Below are positions 1 to 7,670 of a stretch of 64,000 nt of DNA, piece after piece. Position 1 is the stretch's first letter, and every line of letters begins with the position of its first letter. The notes under the pieces are model-generated. The model searched no databases. It worked only from the letters and a program-made list of their open reading frames with translations, and had not been told where the DNA came from. A program made the position numbers and the translations under genes. Source of the stretch: a virus; IMG/VR virus record IMGVR_UViG_3300035698_013362, positions 18,919 through 82,918 of that record; one strand, written 5' to 3'.

Positions 1-50
1 TTTATTTTAAGAAACCAAGCAAATCCATTCATTAAACAAAAGGTATTAAC

Positions 51-279
51 ATGATTGAATCACTAACAATTTTAATGTGGGTCATCTGTGGCTCATCAGC
101 ACATGATTGTGTATCATATATTGTTACTGAAGAATATGGTGAAATGAATAAAACCTATTATAATATATCAGGAATCATTTTTTACAGTATTTGGATTTGT
201 TTCAATGTGTTACGCAATGTTAGTCTGGTTCCATTTTGTGTGGGACGGCTCAATTAAACTAAATAAAGGAACAGTATGA
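51..279 (+). pseudogene. Small two-helix membrane protein, frameshifted
   Basis: From ATG 51 (AAAGG upstream) the frame is open to 257 but loses its hydrophobic character after a run of six T at 178-183. Just past that run a different frame encodes a second hydrophobic helix (YAMLVWFHFVW) and a charged tail ending at TGA 277-279. Deleting one T joins them into a 75-residue protein with two predicted membrane segments. I do not recognise a family. Either the gene is decayed or the T run was miscalled; several other small genes in this window show the same kind of lesion. Confidence 0.5.
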
Positions 280-332
280 AATAATCTCCTGATTACTGAA
301 AATGCAACTATTAATTTAGTTACATTTTTCTA

Positions 333-361
333 TTTACAACTTTGCAGATATATCGTATACT
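333..361 (+). promoter_or_regulatory. Early-type sigma70 promoter for the ligase A gene
   Basis: TTTACA (333-338), a 17-base spacer and TATACT (356-361) match a host sigma70 promoter. The sequence after the -10 (CTACTCCTAATCAACAACA, then GGAGA before ATG 391) is shared with the other early promoters at 40.0, 40.8, 25.3 and 53.9 kb. Confidence 0.85.
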
Positions 362-390
362 CTACTCCTAATCAACAACACGGAGACACT

Positions 391-1458
391 ATGACTGATC
401 AAGCTCGCCAGATTGAAACACAACTCGTTTATTGGAACGACGAATACCGCAAAGGTACTCCAGTCGTAAGTGATCCTGTTTTCGATTCACTCCTCGAACA
501 ATTTGAATCATTCGTTACTGTTGAAGAATACACCCGTGTTCGTGAATCCCTTTTTAATACTAAAGGTGACGTGAAACACCAATACATCATTGGTTCGTTG
601 AAGAAAACGAAAGCTGAAGATGATTCAATCCTCAAATGGATTGGTAAAGATAACGTAACTGAAGCATACATCGTTGAAAAGCTTGATGGAATGTCTATCG
701 TGTTACATTACGTAGACAGCGTTCTCGTTAAAGCCGTGTCACGTGGTGATGGTGAATATGGTAAGGACTATACAGAAAACCTCAAGCATATCGCTCCACT
801 TCGCCTTGACCTCAAATTCACAGGTCAGGTTCGTGCTGAAGTTGTGCTTCCAATTAGTGAACTTAAAAACATTAATGATATAGGCTTCACCTATAAGAAC
901 CCACGTAATGCTACGACTGGTCTCATTACTTCCAAATCAACCGAGGCGGATCTCCTTAAGCGCTGTAAAGTTATTGCTTACCAGATAATGGGATCAACTG
1001 AAAAGAAACCTACACAATACAGTGCGTTATATGATCTCGGTTTTACTCTTCCTAAACGTGAAACCTTCGATACACGCATTGATAATGTTACACCTAATTC
1101 ACTTAAAGCTATTTACGAAATCTGGACAGCTCAATCTGATTACGAAATCGATGGACTTGTTATCCACAACCTGAATTATGGTGATGAAAACATTAAACTC
1201 CCGACCCACACAATCGCTTTTAAAGTAAATGATCTCGTTGCAACAACAACCGTTCTCGACATCGAATGGGAAATGAGTCGTGGTAAAGAATATCGCCCAG
1301 TGGTTGTATTTAAAGCAATCGAGCTTGGTGGAGCTACAATCCAACGTGCTACTGGAAACAATCTACAATGGCTTATTGATCATAAACTTGAAATTGGATG
1401 TAGTGTTATTATAGAAAAAGCGGGTGATATTATTCCTCGGATTGTACAAGTTGTTTAG
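391..1458 (+). CDS. ligA: NAD-dependent DNA ligase, subunit A (adenylation and OB domains)
   Basis: N-terminal half of a bacterial-type NAD+ ligase, which seals nicks in replicating and recombining phage DNA. Residues 10-40 resemble the NMN-binding Ia region (WNDEYRKG..VSDPVFDSL). The adenylation motif is EKLDGMS with the nucleotide-accepting Lys near residue 97, followed by YKNPRNATTGLI and an OB fold ending in EKAGDIIPRIVQVV. The protein stops after the OB domain at 355 residues, whereas a full LigA is about 670. The zinc finger, HhH and BRCT parts are encoded by the next gene. Splitting of the NAD ligase into two subunits is known from T5-type phages; T4 itself uses an unrelated ATP ligase. 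An early promoter lies directly upstream. Confidence 0.93.
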   Translation: MTDQARQIETQLVYWNDEYRKGTPVVSDPVFDSLLEQFESFVTVEEYTRVRESLFNTKGDVKHQYIIGSLKKTKAEDDSILKWIGKDNVTEAYIVEKLDGMSIVLHYVDSVLVKAVSRGDGEYGKDYTENLKHIAPLRLDLKFTGQVRAEVVLPISELKNINDIGFTYKNPRNATTGLITSKSTEADLLKRCKVIAYQIMGSTEKKPTQYSALYDLGFTLPKRETFDTRIDNVTPNSLKAIYEIWTAQSDYEIDGLVIHNLNYGDENIKLPTHTIAFKVNDLVATTTVLDIEWEMSRGKEYRPVVVFKAIELGGATIQRATGNNLQWLIDHKLEIGCSVIIEKAGDIIPRIVQVV

Positions 1459-1510
1459 TATAACAAAATGAATCATAATTACCTTTCTATAATTATATAA
1501 CATTTTTCTA

Positions 1511-1539
1511 TGTACAAATTATAACCCTTGGGATAATAT
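1511..1539 (+). promoter_or_regulatory. Sigma70-type promoter between the two ligase genes
   Basis: TGTACA (1511-1516), 17 bases, TAATAT (1534-1539), followed by AATAAGGA before ATG 1567. The -35 matches the early family but the -10 and leader are divergent. It gives the ligase B gene its own start, which argues that the split is established rather than a recent frameshift. Confidence 0.65.
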
Positions 1540-1566
1540 GTCTTACATAATTAATAAGGAATCTAT

Positions 1567-2388
1567 ATGTTTACTAAACTAAATTTAAATATCCCAATGT
1601 TTTGTTTTCATTGTAATCAACCAACTACAATGAAAGGTCCACACCTCGTATGTGCTAATGATGCTTGTACTGGAAACCAAATCAAGCAAATGAATACATT
1701 CCTTCGTGCTTGTGGAATTCAAGGTTTCTCTGAATCAACTTTGGAAAAATGGAAGCTTACTTCGATCGAAAAGGTAATGGCCTTCTACCCTAACACTCCT
1801 AATGAAAAGAAATTTCTTAATGAGCTATATGGTAATGTCTTCAACAAATCGAAACGTGATTTGATTATTGCTCTGCCATTCCATAACTTCGGTTCAACCC
1901 TTGTGACCCGTATGCTTGATACATATGGTAAGCAACGTATGGCTCATAACGATATCCTCGTAGATGGAATCAGTGCTGAACGTCAACGCAACTTCAAATC
2001 TCAGTTCGCTGAACTTGTGAAATGGGTTGAAGTTATTACTCATGACAATCGTTGGAAGCCCCAGGTCGCCGTTAGACAAAACACTTCACCTCTCAGCAAT
2101 AAACTATCAGGCCTCAGCTTTTGCTTTACAGGAAAGCTTACTACAATGACTCGTTCTGATGCTGAGAAATATGTTAAGTCTAATGGTGGTGAAGTCAAAT
2201 CGGTTTCAGCTAAGCTTACTTATCTTGTTACTAACAATCCTAACAGTGGTACCTCCAAGAACAAAAAAGCTCAGAACCTTGGTGTACAACTCATTACTGA
2301 AAAACAGTTTGGTGAATTACTCGGTAAGAAGATTGAAGATAAAAAGACTGAAGATAAATCAACACTTTTCGACATCAACGATCTATAA
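1567..2388 (+). CDS. ligB: NAD-dependent DNA ligase, subunit B (zinc finger, HhH, BRCT)
   Basis: C-terminal half of the NAD+ ligase, 273 residues. A four-cysteine zinc finger (Cys13, 16, 29, 34) is followed by a helix-hairpin-helix region (HNFGSTLVTRML resembles the LGI.HVG motif region) and a C-terminal BRCT domain from about residue 175 (LSGLSFCFTGKL, then KLTYLVTNNPNSGTSKNKKA). These modules bind DNA and complement the catalytic subunit upstream. The 108-base gap between the genes contains a promoter, and the BRCT domain is intact. The C-terminal tail is lysine and aspartate rich. The two proteins are presumably partners, as in T5. Confidence 0.9.
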   Translation: MFTKLNLNIPMFCFHCNQPTTMKGPHLVCANDACTGNQIKQMNTFLRACGIQGFSESTLEKWKLTSIEKVMAFYPNTPNEKKFLNELYGNVFNKSKRDLIIALPFHNFGSTLVTRMLDTYGKQRMAHNDILVDGISAERQRNFKSQFAELVKWVEVITHDNRWKPQVAVRQNTSPLSNKLSGLSFCFTGKLTTMTRSDAEKYVKSNGGEVKSVSAKLTYLVTNNPNSGTSKNKKAQNLGVQLITEKQFGELLGKKIEDKKTEDKSTLFDINDL

Positions 2389-2394
2389 TCAATT

Positions 2395-2561
2395 ATGAAC
2401 CGAATGAAACAACGTGAACGCATTCAAAAGGAAAAAATCCCTCTACCAATTTAATCTGGGATGAAGAATACCAAGAAAGATTGGATGCAAATAAAGTAAT
2501 AAAGAAAGAAAATAAATTCAAGAAGTTCTATAATAATTTACGAAACAAAATGCGCGGTTAG
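2395..2561 (+). pseudogene. Small charged protein, frameshifted
   Basis: ATG 2395 begins MNRMKQRERIQKEK, then meets a stop at 2452. The -1 frame continues from the A-run at 2432-2437 as NPSTNLIWDEEYQERL and reads to TAG 2559-2561, where its last codons lie in the tRNA-like sequence. Adding one A to the run of six restores a 55-residue lysine-rich protein. No family recognised and no clear ribosome site. Confidence 0.4.
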
Positions 2562-2589
2562 CTCAGTTGGCTAGAGCACTGCCCTAGCA
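2552..2589 (+). other. 5' half of a tRNA gene (tRNA-like fragment)
   Basis: A 7-base acceptor strand (GCGCGGT), TA, a D-arm (GCTC AGTTGGCTA GAGC) and the 5' strand of an anticodon stem (CTGCC) are laid out with canonical tRNA spacing. The 3' half (GGCAG, a TTCGA-type T arm, ACCGCGC) is not found in the following 250 bases. It is a truncated tRNA, possibly an old recombination junction. I cannot assign an amino acid. Confidence 0.55.
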
Positions 2590-2651
2590 TCCAGAAAGAT
2601 AAGTCAAATGAAGTGGATACGCGGATTGAAACTTATTAAGTAAGGTACTAG

Positions 2652-2792
2652 GTTGAAAGTGAAAGCTCGAGAGGTGAAAAGTTCTATTGGCATTCAATCT
2701 TTGGTCGTATATTTGGTATGTTCGTTTGTGGATTAATATTTGGATCAGCTGGGTTTATTTACGGTCTTGTTTTTTCATGGTTAGATCAATAA
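2652..2792 (+). pseudogene. Remnant of a small hydrophobic protein
   Basis: An open frame without an upstream ATG encodes FYWHSIFGRIFGMFVCGLI and a second hydrophobic stretch ending SWLDQ at TAA 2790-2792. Only the ATG at 2718 could start it (24 residues, no Shine-Dalgarno). The sequence reads like a membrane segment of a decayed gene. The 90 bases between the tRNA fragment and this frame hold nothing else I can support. Confidence 0.3.
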
Positions 2793-2836
2793 ATTCGTAT
2801 CTATATTATAGTTAATTCTAAATAAGGAAAGCTATT

Positions 2837-3766
2837 ATGAATACAGATATTCTAGATGATATCTTAGGTGAAAACCTTGACCAAGCCCAACAGTGTAAAA
2901 ATGTTCCAACATTAATTGTTGATACTTCTTACCTTGCATACCACTCCATGTTTTCTGCATGGAATACGTTCCGTGATCAATACAGTGATCTATGCCCAGT
3001 TGATAAAGACCCAGACTTTGATCCAGGTGATCATCCAGAGTTCTTGGCTATATTCAAACAACGTTTCTACTCAAGCGTCCTAACGGCGCCTATGAAGTAT
3101 CATCCGTTTATTGAAGAAAGAAATATCATCTTCGCAACTGATTGCCCTAAGAAGAATATCTGGCGTATTGAACACTATCCAGAATATAAACAGGAACGTC
3201 GTGATGCTAAGAAAGAAGATAAGCCCTTTGCCTTTAAACGTACATTTTCCTTTCTCTACAATACTATACTTCCTGAATGGGAAGACCTTGGTTCGATTGT
3301 AGTAGGTGCCCCTTGTTCAGAAGGTGATGATGTTATTGCCACGCTCGTAAAGAATAAAATTGCTAAGACGTTTATCGTAATGGCTTCTGACCGAGATATT
3401 CTTCAGTTGTCTTCTCCTACTTGTACAATGATTAATGTTAAAGGTGATCATATCACTTATTCCAACGAGCTCGATATTCCTGAAGAAGAATTGGAAGAAC
3501 GTAACTTTACTGGAAAGCATTACATCCTTATTAAAGCAATGATGGGTGACCGTTCAGATGGTATTACTCAGATTCATAAGCGCTGTGGTAAGAAGACTGC
3601 AATCAAATACTTCTTTGATCCTGATCTTTTAAATGCAAAACGTGCTTCAGATCCAGGAATTGATCCTATTATCAAGAACAACATTTTGATTATGGACTTC
3701 GATTATATTCCAGATGAAATTGATTCAGCTATCATGACTAAGTATAAGGAACAAATCAATTGCTAA
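2837..3766 (+). CDS. rnh: RNase H / 5'-3' exonuclease (FEN-1 family, T4 Rnh-like)
   Basis: A 309-residue FEN-1/PIN family nuclease, close to the 305 residues of T4 RNase H, which removes RNA primers from lagging-strand fragments. The acidic metal-binding motifs are in family order: LIVDTSYLAYHS near the N terminus, IIFATDCPKKNIWR, EGDDVIATLVKNK, VMASDRDILQLSS, and MMGDRSDGITQIHKRCGKKTA, where the last part is the helix-hairpin-helix region. The start has AAGGAAAGCTATT upstream. It overlaps the next gene by seven bases, and the two probably form one transcript with the resolvase, so primer removal and branch cleavage are co-expressed. Confidence 0.9.
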   Translation: MNTDILDDILGENLDQAQQCKNVPTLIVDTSYLAYHSMFSAWNTFRDQYSDLCPVDKDPDFDPGDHPEFLAIFKQRFYSSVLTAPMKYHPFIEERNIIFATDCPKKNIWRIEHYPEYKQERRDAKKEDKPFAFKRTFSFLYNTILPEWEDLGSIVVGAPCSEGDDVIATLVKNKIAKTFIVMASDRDILQLSSPTCTMINVKGDHITYSNELDIPEEELEERNFTGKHYILIKAMMGDRSDGITQIHKRCGKKTAIKYFFDPDLLNAKRASDPGIDPIIKNNILIMDFDYIPDEIDSAIMTKYKEQINC

Positions 3767-4287
3767 AACAGCTTAAAGGTAAAGATTTACCTGCTCTGAG
3801 AGAAGAGTGGTGGGAAGAGAATGGTAAGAAATGTCTTATCACAGGGCTCACTATTCCTCTCTCGGAGGCTGTTATGGATCACCAACATAAACTCAAATCT
3901 GATTTAGCAGATGAATCAGGTCCAGGTTGTTGTCGTGGGGTCCTATCTTTCCAAGGTAATGCGTGGGAAGGTAAAGTGACTAATTCATTTAGACGATTAG
4001 GTCTCAATAAGAAAACGGATATAGTTACTGCATTAAGAAACCTTGCTGCTTTTCTAGAATGTAATCACGTTCACACAGATGAAGTTGTATGGATTCATCC
4101 TTCTGAAGAGCCTAAAGCACTTAAGATAACAAAACGATGTTACAATAAGTTATTGACTGCTATTAAGAAAGATAAGAATGCTAAGGGCAAAGTGCCTAAA
4201 TATACAGGACGTTTCTCTAAGCCACTTGAAAAGCTTATGGATAAATACGAAATCGAAATTGAATATTATGAGAGTTTTAGCTGTTGA
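3760..4287 (+). CDS. 49: Recombination endonuclease VII-like resolvase (gp49 type)
   Basis: 175 residues with the endonuclease VII order: a KCLIT knuckle near residue 29, MDHQHK (the DHDH active-site region of T4 gp49), and CRGVLSFQGNAWEGKV matching the VRGLLC..CN.AEGQ segment. T4 gp49 cleaves Holliday junctions and branches during packaging. The C-terminal FSKPLEKLMDKY is compatible with the gp49 dimerisation region. Odd feature: the four zinc cysteines of T4 gp49 (two CxxC pairs) are not kept. The first pair is C-x-x-T and the second is replaced by S-x-x-G, so the structural zinc is probably absent. ATG 3760 overlaps the RNase H stop. Confidence 0.83.
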   Translation: MLKQLKGKDLPALREEWWEENGKKCLITGLTIPLSEAVMDHQHKLKSDLADESGPGCCRGVLSFQGNAWEGKVTNSFRRLGLNKKTDIVTALRNLAAFLECNHVHTDEVVWIHPSEEPKALKITKRCYNKLLTAIKKDKNAKGKVPKYTGRFSKPLEKLMDKYEIEIEYYESFSC

Positions 4288-4909
4288 TGCCGTAACACTA
4301 ATAAATCAAGCCGTATGTAATAACCTTGAACTATTTAAAGGATATATGGGTACTGGTGCATTTAAATCTCTATCTCTTGGTTGGAAGGATATTGAATCTG
4401 ATCTCAATCATACTATTACTGCTCTTTCAGCTTGGGCGTTCCGTAATGATGCCAAGATTCTTATTATCGATGGTGGAACCCCTTATCATCATTTGTATAT
4501 TACCTCAGGTGATTTAGAAGATATACCTAATATAGCATTTAAGTGTGTTCTTGATCCAATGATCCGAGAACATTATGCTATGTTCAATATTTCTCTTCCA
4601 ACTACGGCTCAACTTTGTGACATCTTTAGTGAATTAATGAAACCTAAATATGTAAACATTGTCCCAGTGTCTTTGAATCTGGATTATGATACTACATTAA
4701 TTAATCTTAATTATAATTCACTTGTTCATATTGAAGAACTTGATCTAGATGAAATAACCAAAAGGGGTACTGAAGATGGGATTGTAATCAGTCCTTATAC
4801 GTTCTATAATATGATAGCCGAATCACAACTGGTTGTTCGACATAATGATCGACTCGATTCTTTTATTAAAACTCAGGCTGAGCTCGCGTTGAGCACAGTA
4901 TTCAACTAA
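4268..4909 (+). CDS. Hypothetical protein
   Basis: 213 residues, not recognised. Start chosen at ATG 4268 (MRVLAVDAVTLINQ), which overlaps the gp49 stop and follows an AAATTGAATATTATG context; an upstream in-frame ATG at 4178 would overlap gp49 by 110 bases. The sequence alternates hydrophobic strands and helices (AKILIIDGG, PKYVNIVPVSLNLDYD) like a soluble globular protein. It sits in the replication operon between the resolvase and the Hint-like protein. Confidence 0.65.
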   Translation: MRVLAVDAVTLINQAVCNNLELFKGYMGTGAFKSLSLGWKDIESDLNHTITALSAWAFRNDAKILIIDGGTPYHHLYITSGDLEDIPNIAFKCVLDPMIREHYAMFNISLPTTAQLCDIFSELMKPKYVNIVPVSLNLDYDTTLINLNYNSLVHIEELDLDEITKRGTEDGIVISPYTFYNMIAESQLVVRHNDRLDSFIKTQAELALSTVFN

Positions 4910-4931
4910 ACCCGAACAAAAGGAAATAGCT

Positions 4932-5384
4932 ATGTTCGTAAAAAATACAGAAATACTCATTGCAGGGGACAATTATGTAGATGTTATTGGATATCCAATC
5001 CAGTTCGTTACACGTAAGAGTTCTATTGCTTCATATAACTTTGCACAGAAGATTATGTTCTTCTCGCATATCAACCGAACCATTACAGAAGTTAAGACGG
5101 CCGAATTCAATATGGTCAAATTGATTGCTCGTAATACTAAAGGTCGTGCATTTGAAGTTGTATGTGACGACAAAACCCTTATTGGCATTAGCCGTGGACG
5201 TTACATTGAATATGTTGAAGTTCGTTCATTGAAAGAAAACTCAAGCATCTTGATCGATGACGAAGGCCTTCTCTGTAAGATTCAAGTAATTGAGCCTTAC
5301 TACGAAAATGTAGATAAAGTGTATAACACTGGATCTAACAAAGGCAGCAACAAATTCGTTAATGGATTAATGTTCAAGGCGTAA
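4932..5384 (+). CDS. Stand-alone Hint/intein-fold-like protein without splicing residues
   Basis: 150 residues whose whole length follows the Hint (hedgehog/intein) pattern. MFVKNTEILIAGDNYVDV matches intein block A with Met in place of Cys1. RAFEVVCDDKTLIGIS matches block B with the Thr and His of TxxH changed. YIEYVEVRSLKENSSIL matches the segment before block F, and VDKVYNTGSNK..NKFVNGLMF matches blocks F and G without the terminal His-Asn. There are no exteins on either side: the upstream gene stops 23 bases earlier and AAAGGAAATAGCT provides a ribosome site. The fold assignment is inferred from pattern alone. If it is correct, the protein cannot splice and must use the fold for something else. 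Confidence 0.6.
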   Translation: MFVKNTEILIAGDNYVDVIGYPIQFVTRKSSIASYNFAQKIMFFSHINRTITEVKTAEFNMVKLIARNTKGRAFEVVCDDKTLIGISRGRYIEYVEVRSLKENSSILIDDEGLLCKIQVIEPYYENVDKVYNTGSNKGSNKFVNGLMFKA

Positions 5385-5387
5385 ACT

Positions 5388-5924
5388 ATGGCACATCAAC
5401 TGAAGAAATTTAAAGTAACTGATGGTGATTCTGGAGGTGAATCTTTCACTGAAGGATTCAATAAAGGCGAAGTGATGCAAGATCTTCAGCGCATGGGTTG
5501 TATGAGTTCTGGTACAACCGTTGAAGAGGTTGATCCTAGAACTAATTTACCTATTGATGGTACACAATTGCCACCAGTAAGAAGTAATGCGCCTATGCCA
5601 CCAGTAAGGGCTCCTCTTGGTGCCACTGAAGGTCGTATCTTTACTATCCCTGGAACTAATCAGAAGATTAAAGATATCAATGGAACTCTTTACGGGCTCC
5701 AGTGGGTTAGTATCTCTAAAGAAGATTTGATTAGTCGAATCGGATGTGATGATATTTCTCCTGAAGGTGATACTCGTGATTATGTGCCTATGAAGATCTT
5801 TGACTGGGTTCTCCTTGATCAAGAGAAGGAACCAGAAATTGAAATTGAAACTGGGCCAATGCAAGATCCAGCAATAATTGAAAAGGAAGAAGAAGATGAT
5901 AGCAAAACAAGTATTATGGTTTAA
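5388..5924 (+). CDS. Hypothetical protein, acidic C-terminus
   Basis: 178 residues with no recognised domain. It has a low-complexity N-terminal half with two PPVR motifs, a central predicted beta-alpha segment (IKDINGTLYGLQWVSI) and an acidic tail (EKEPEIEIETG, EKEEEDD). The start is three bases after the Hint-like gene, with no strong ribosome site, so translation is probably coupled. Confidence 0.6.
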   Translation: MAHQLKKFKVTDGDSGGESFTEGFNKGEVMQDLQRMGCMSSGTTVEEVDPRTNLPIDGTQLPPVRSNAPMPPVRAPLGATEGRIFTIPGTNQKIKDINGTLYGLQWVSISKEDLISRIGCDDISPEGDTRDYVPMKIFDWVLLDQEKEPEIEIETGPMQDPAIIEKEEEDDSKTSIMV

Positions 5925-6186
5925 TAGTCGTAAAGAGTTTTACGATTGGGTTGTTGGTTCTGAACTAGCAATATCAGAAGAAGAACTCGAAACGAATGAG
6001 AAGAAGAAGTTTATGCTTCTTCCACCACTCGATACAGTTGTTACCTACCTTGATCTTACTAACTACTTTGTTTGTGATAATATGCAAACAATTGTATGGA
6101 TGAAGAAAGAGGAAGAAGAAGGTAAGGAACCAACTATTCAAGCGGTGCCGATTATGATCAATTCAGATAAACTTGAAATTGATTAA
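5896..6186 (+). CDS. Hypothetical protein
   Basis: 96 residues starting at ATG 5896 (MIAKQVLWFNSRKEFYDW), preceded by AAAGGAAGAAGA inside the end of the upstream gene. The upstream in-frame ATG at 5878 lacks such a site. No family recognised. A charged segment (KKEEEEGKEP) separates two hydrophobic parts. It is the last gene of the operon before the terminator. Confidence 0.6.
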   Translation: MIAKQVLWFNSRKEFYDWVVGSELAISEEELETNEKKKFMLLPPLDTVVTYLDLTNYFVCDNMQTIVWMKKEEEEGKEPTIQAVPIMINSDKLEID

Positions 6187-6206
6187 GTTCAAAGTTCTTA
6201 AACTAG

Positions 6207-6235
6207 AAAAGCTATCCATTGGATAGCTTTTTTTG
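6207..6235. terminator. Intrinsic terminator between convergent operons
   Basis: Stem AAAAGCTATCC / GGATAGCTTTT with a three-base loop, flanked by A and T runs on both sides, so it can terminate both the + operon (last stop 6186) and the - operon (last stop 6253). Confidence 0.85.
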
Positions 6236-6252
6236 TATCAAGATGAAAGTGT

Positions 6253-6573
6253 TTAATCTTCGTCAGGATCTTTAGCATTCATTTCCATATCTTCAACATA
6301 TTTTGAAGACAGCATATTCTGCATAGTTGTCATGAAATGCTCTCGAATAGAATCAACAAATTTACCATGTTGAAGTAATCCACCAAGTCCCATAACAACT
6401 TCTTCCTGTGGAGTAAGTGTATGTTTACCTTTAAGAGTACAAATGGTTTCACATTTACCATTACCTCTTAATACGAGAGCGACATCATCACGAGCCAATT
6501 CAATTGTTTGCTTCACTTCTTTTGAAACGATATCGTCTTCTTTATTTTGTTTCTTCTTTAAAAAATTCTTCAT
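6253..6573 (-). CDS. Hypothetical protein
   Basis: 106 residues with a lysine-rich N terminus (MKNFLKKKQNKED), a central beta-rich segment (DVALVLRGNGKCETICTL) and an acidic tail (AKDPDED). Not recognised. ATG overlaps the glycosyltransferase stop by four bases (ATGA type), so the two are translationally coupled. Confidence 0.6.
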   Translation of the reverse strand: MKNFLKKKQNKEDDIVSKEVKQTIELARDDVALVLRGNGKCETICTLKGKHTLTPQEEVVMGLGGLLQHGKFVDSIREHFMTTMQNMLSSKYVEDMEMNAKDPDED

Positions 6574-7670
6574 TTAATCAACCTATCAAATACATCTGTA
6601 TGGTAATGGAGATTGTTTTCCAACCACCAGCCTTTATTTCGATCTTCAGTATTACCTGATTCCATTATAGCGTTATTTTTATTTATCTCAGCATTTAAGC
6701 TTTTGTCATCCTTAAATATTCTATCAATTTGATTCTGTAGAGCGTTAGCATCACTGAATACTGAATTGGTATGTTTATTGTAAGTGCAAATGTCCTGTCC
6801 AAGGAAAGGAATACGAGAAGCAGCTGCCTCTAATAATTTGATATTTGATTTAGCTTGATTGAACTTACTATCTTCAAGTGGAGCAATAACCAAATCTAAT
6901 TCTTTAGACTTAAGGCAATTCAAGTAGTTAAGGAATGGTGATCCAGAAGTAGTAGATATCTTACCTTGTTCAAGCAAATGCCATAGACGTTTAGGAACAT
7001 GAGCGAAGAACACCCACTCATATTTGTCACATGTCGCTTCAATAAAATCAATGATATGAGAGAAGTCATCCTGCGTTGTAGCATTTGCTGAATGATTGAA
7101 ATGTGAAAATGAGCATGGGAACCCGATGCGTAGGCGACGATTCTTTGGCACCTGCTTCGTCACAGGCGGAGTATAAGACCACCATTGTGGTATAAAGTTA
7201 GGTACAACTCTAAATTTCTTCAGGTCAATCCCTAGCTTAGTATGGTAATACATACCTAATTCTACCGTAGAAACAGTAACAGCATCAGCATGTTTAAACA
7301 TACATTGGATATTAGGTCCTGTCTTGGCGTGTTCTGGAGTGCTAGGGTTGTGAGGAGGCATATCTTCACCGATTAGAATATCATCTATATCGTATATGAC
7401 TTTCACTCCCTTGCGCGCCTGTAGCTCACTTAGGTAAGCTTGAAAGTATTTAGTGTGGTTTTCACTATGGAACCGCTGAGCCTTGAAGATACAATTCTCA
7501 TTTACACTTCCACTTAATGATGTAGATGGACCATCAAATCTTATAGATGAATAAAACATTTCCTTCTGAGCTCTTAAAGCCATATCAGGAAATGCCATTC
7601 GATAATAACCACAAGCAAAGTGGTCCATCTGCATATTAATTACAATAGCTGTCTTTTTAGGTTTGTTCAT
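6570..7670 (-). CDS. GT-B glycosyltransferase (GT4-like)
   Basis: 366 residues with the two-domain organisation of GT-B enzymes. The N-terminal half contains GVKVIYDIDDILIGE and HADAVTVSTVELG, as in phage and bacterial GT4-type proteins. The C-terminal half contains LRIGFPCSFSHFNHS, a donor-site segment DLVIAPLEDSKFNQAKSNIK and LLEAAASRIPFLGQD, where the Glu and small-residue loop bind the nucleotide sugar. Target unknown: it could glucosylate modified bases as T4 enzymes do, or act on host surface sugars. No dCMP hydroxymethylase is visible here, so the DNA target is open. It overlaps gp46 by 14 bases. Confidence 0.75.
   Translation of the reverse strand: MNKPKKTAIVINMQMDHFACGYYRMAFPDMALRAQKEMFYSSIRFDGPSTSLSGSVNENCIFKAQRFHSENHTKYFQAYLSELQARKGVKVIYDIDDILIGEDMPPHNPSTPEHAKTGPNIQCMFKHADAVTVSTVELGMYYHTKLGIDLKKFRVVPNFIPQWWSYTPPVTKQVPKNRRLRIGFPCSFSHFNHSANATTQDDFSHIIDFIEATCDKYEWVFFAHVPKRLWHLLEQGKISTTSGSPFLNYLNCLKSKELDLVIAPLEDSKFNQAKSNIKLLEAAASRIPFLGQDICTYNKHTNSVFSDANALQNQIDRIFKDDKSLNAEINKNNAIMESGNTEDRNKGWWLENNLHYHTDVFDRLIK

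Noticed and set aside
2552-2700. Group I intron interrupting a tRNA anticodon loop
   Set aside because: The 5' half looks right, but no 3' exon (GGCAG, T arm, ACCGCGC) occurs before the next gene and I could not build the conserved P/Q/R/S core.
4178-4267. Longer start for the gene after gp49
   Set aside because: It would overlap the conserved gp49 frame by over 100 bases; ATG 4268 fits the usual short overlap.
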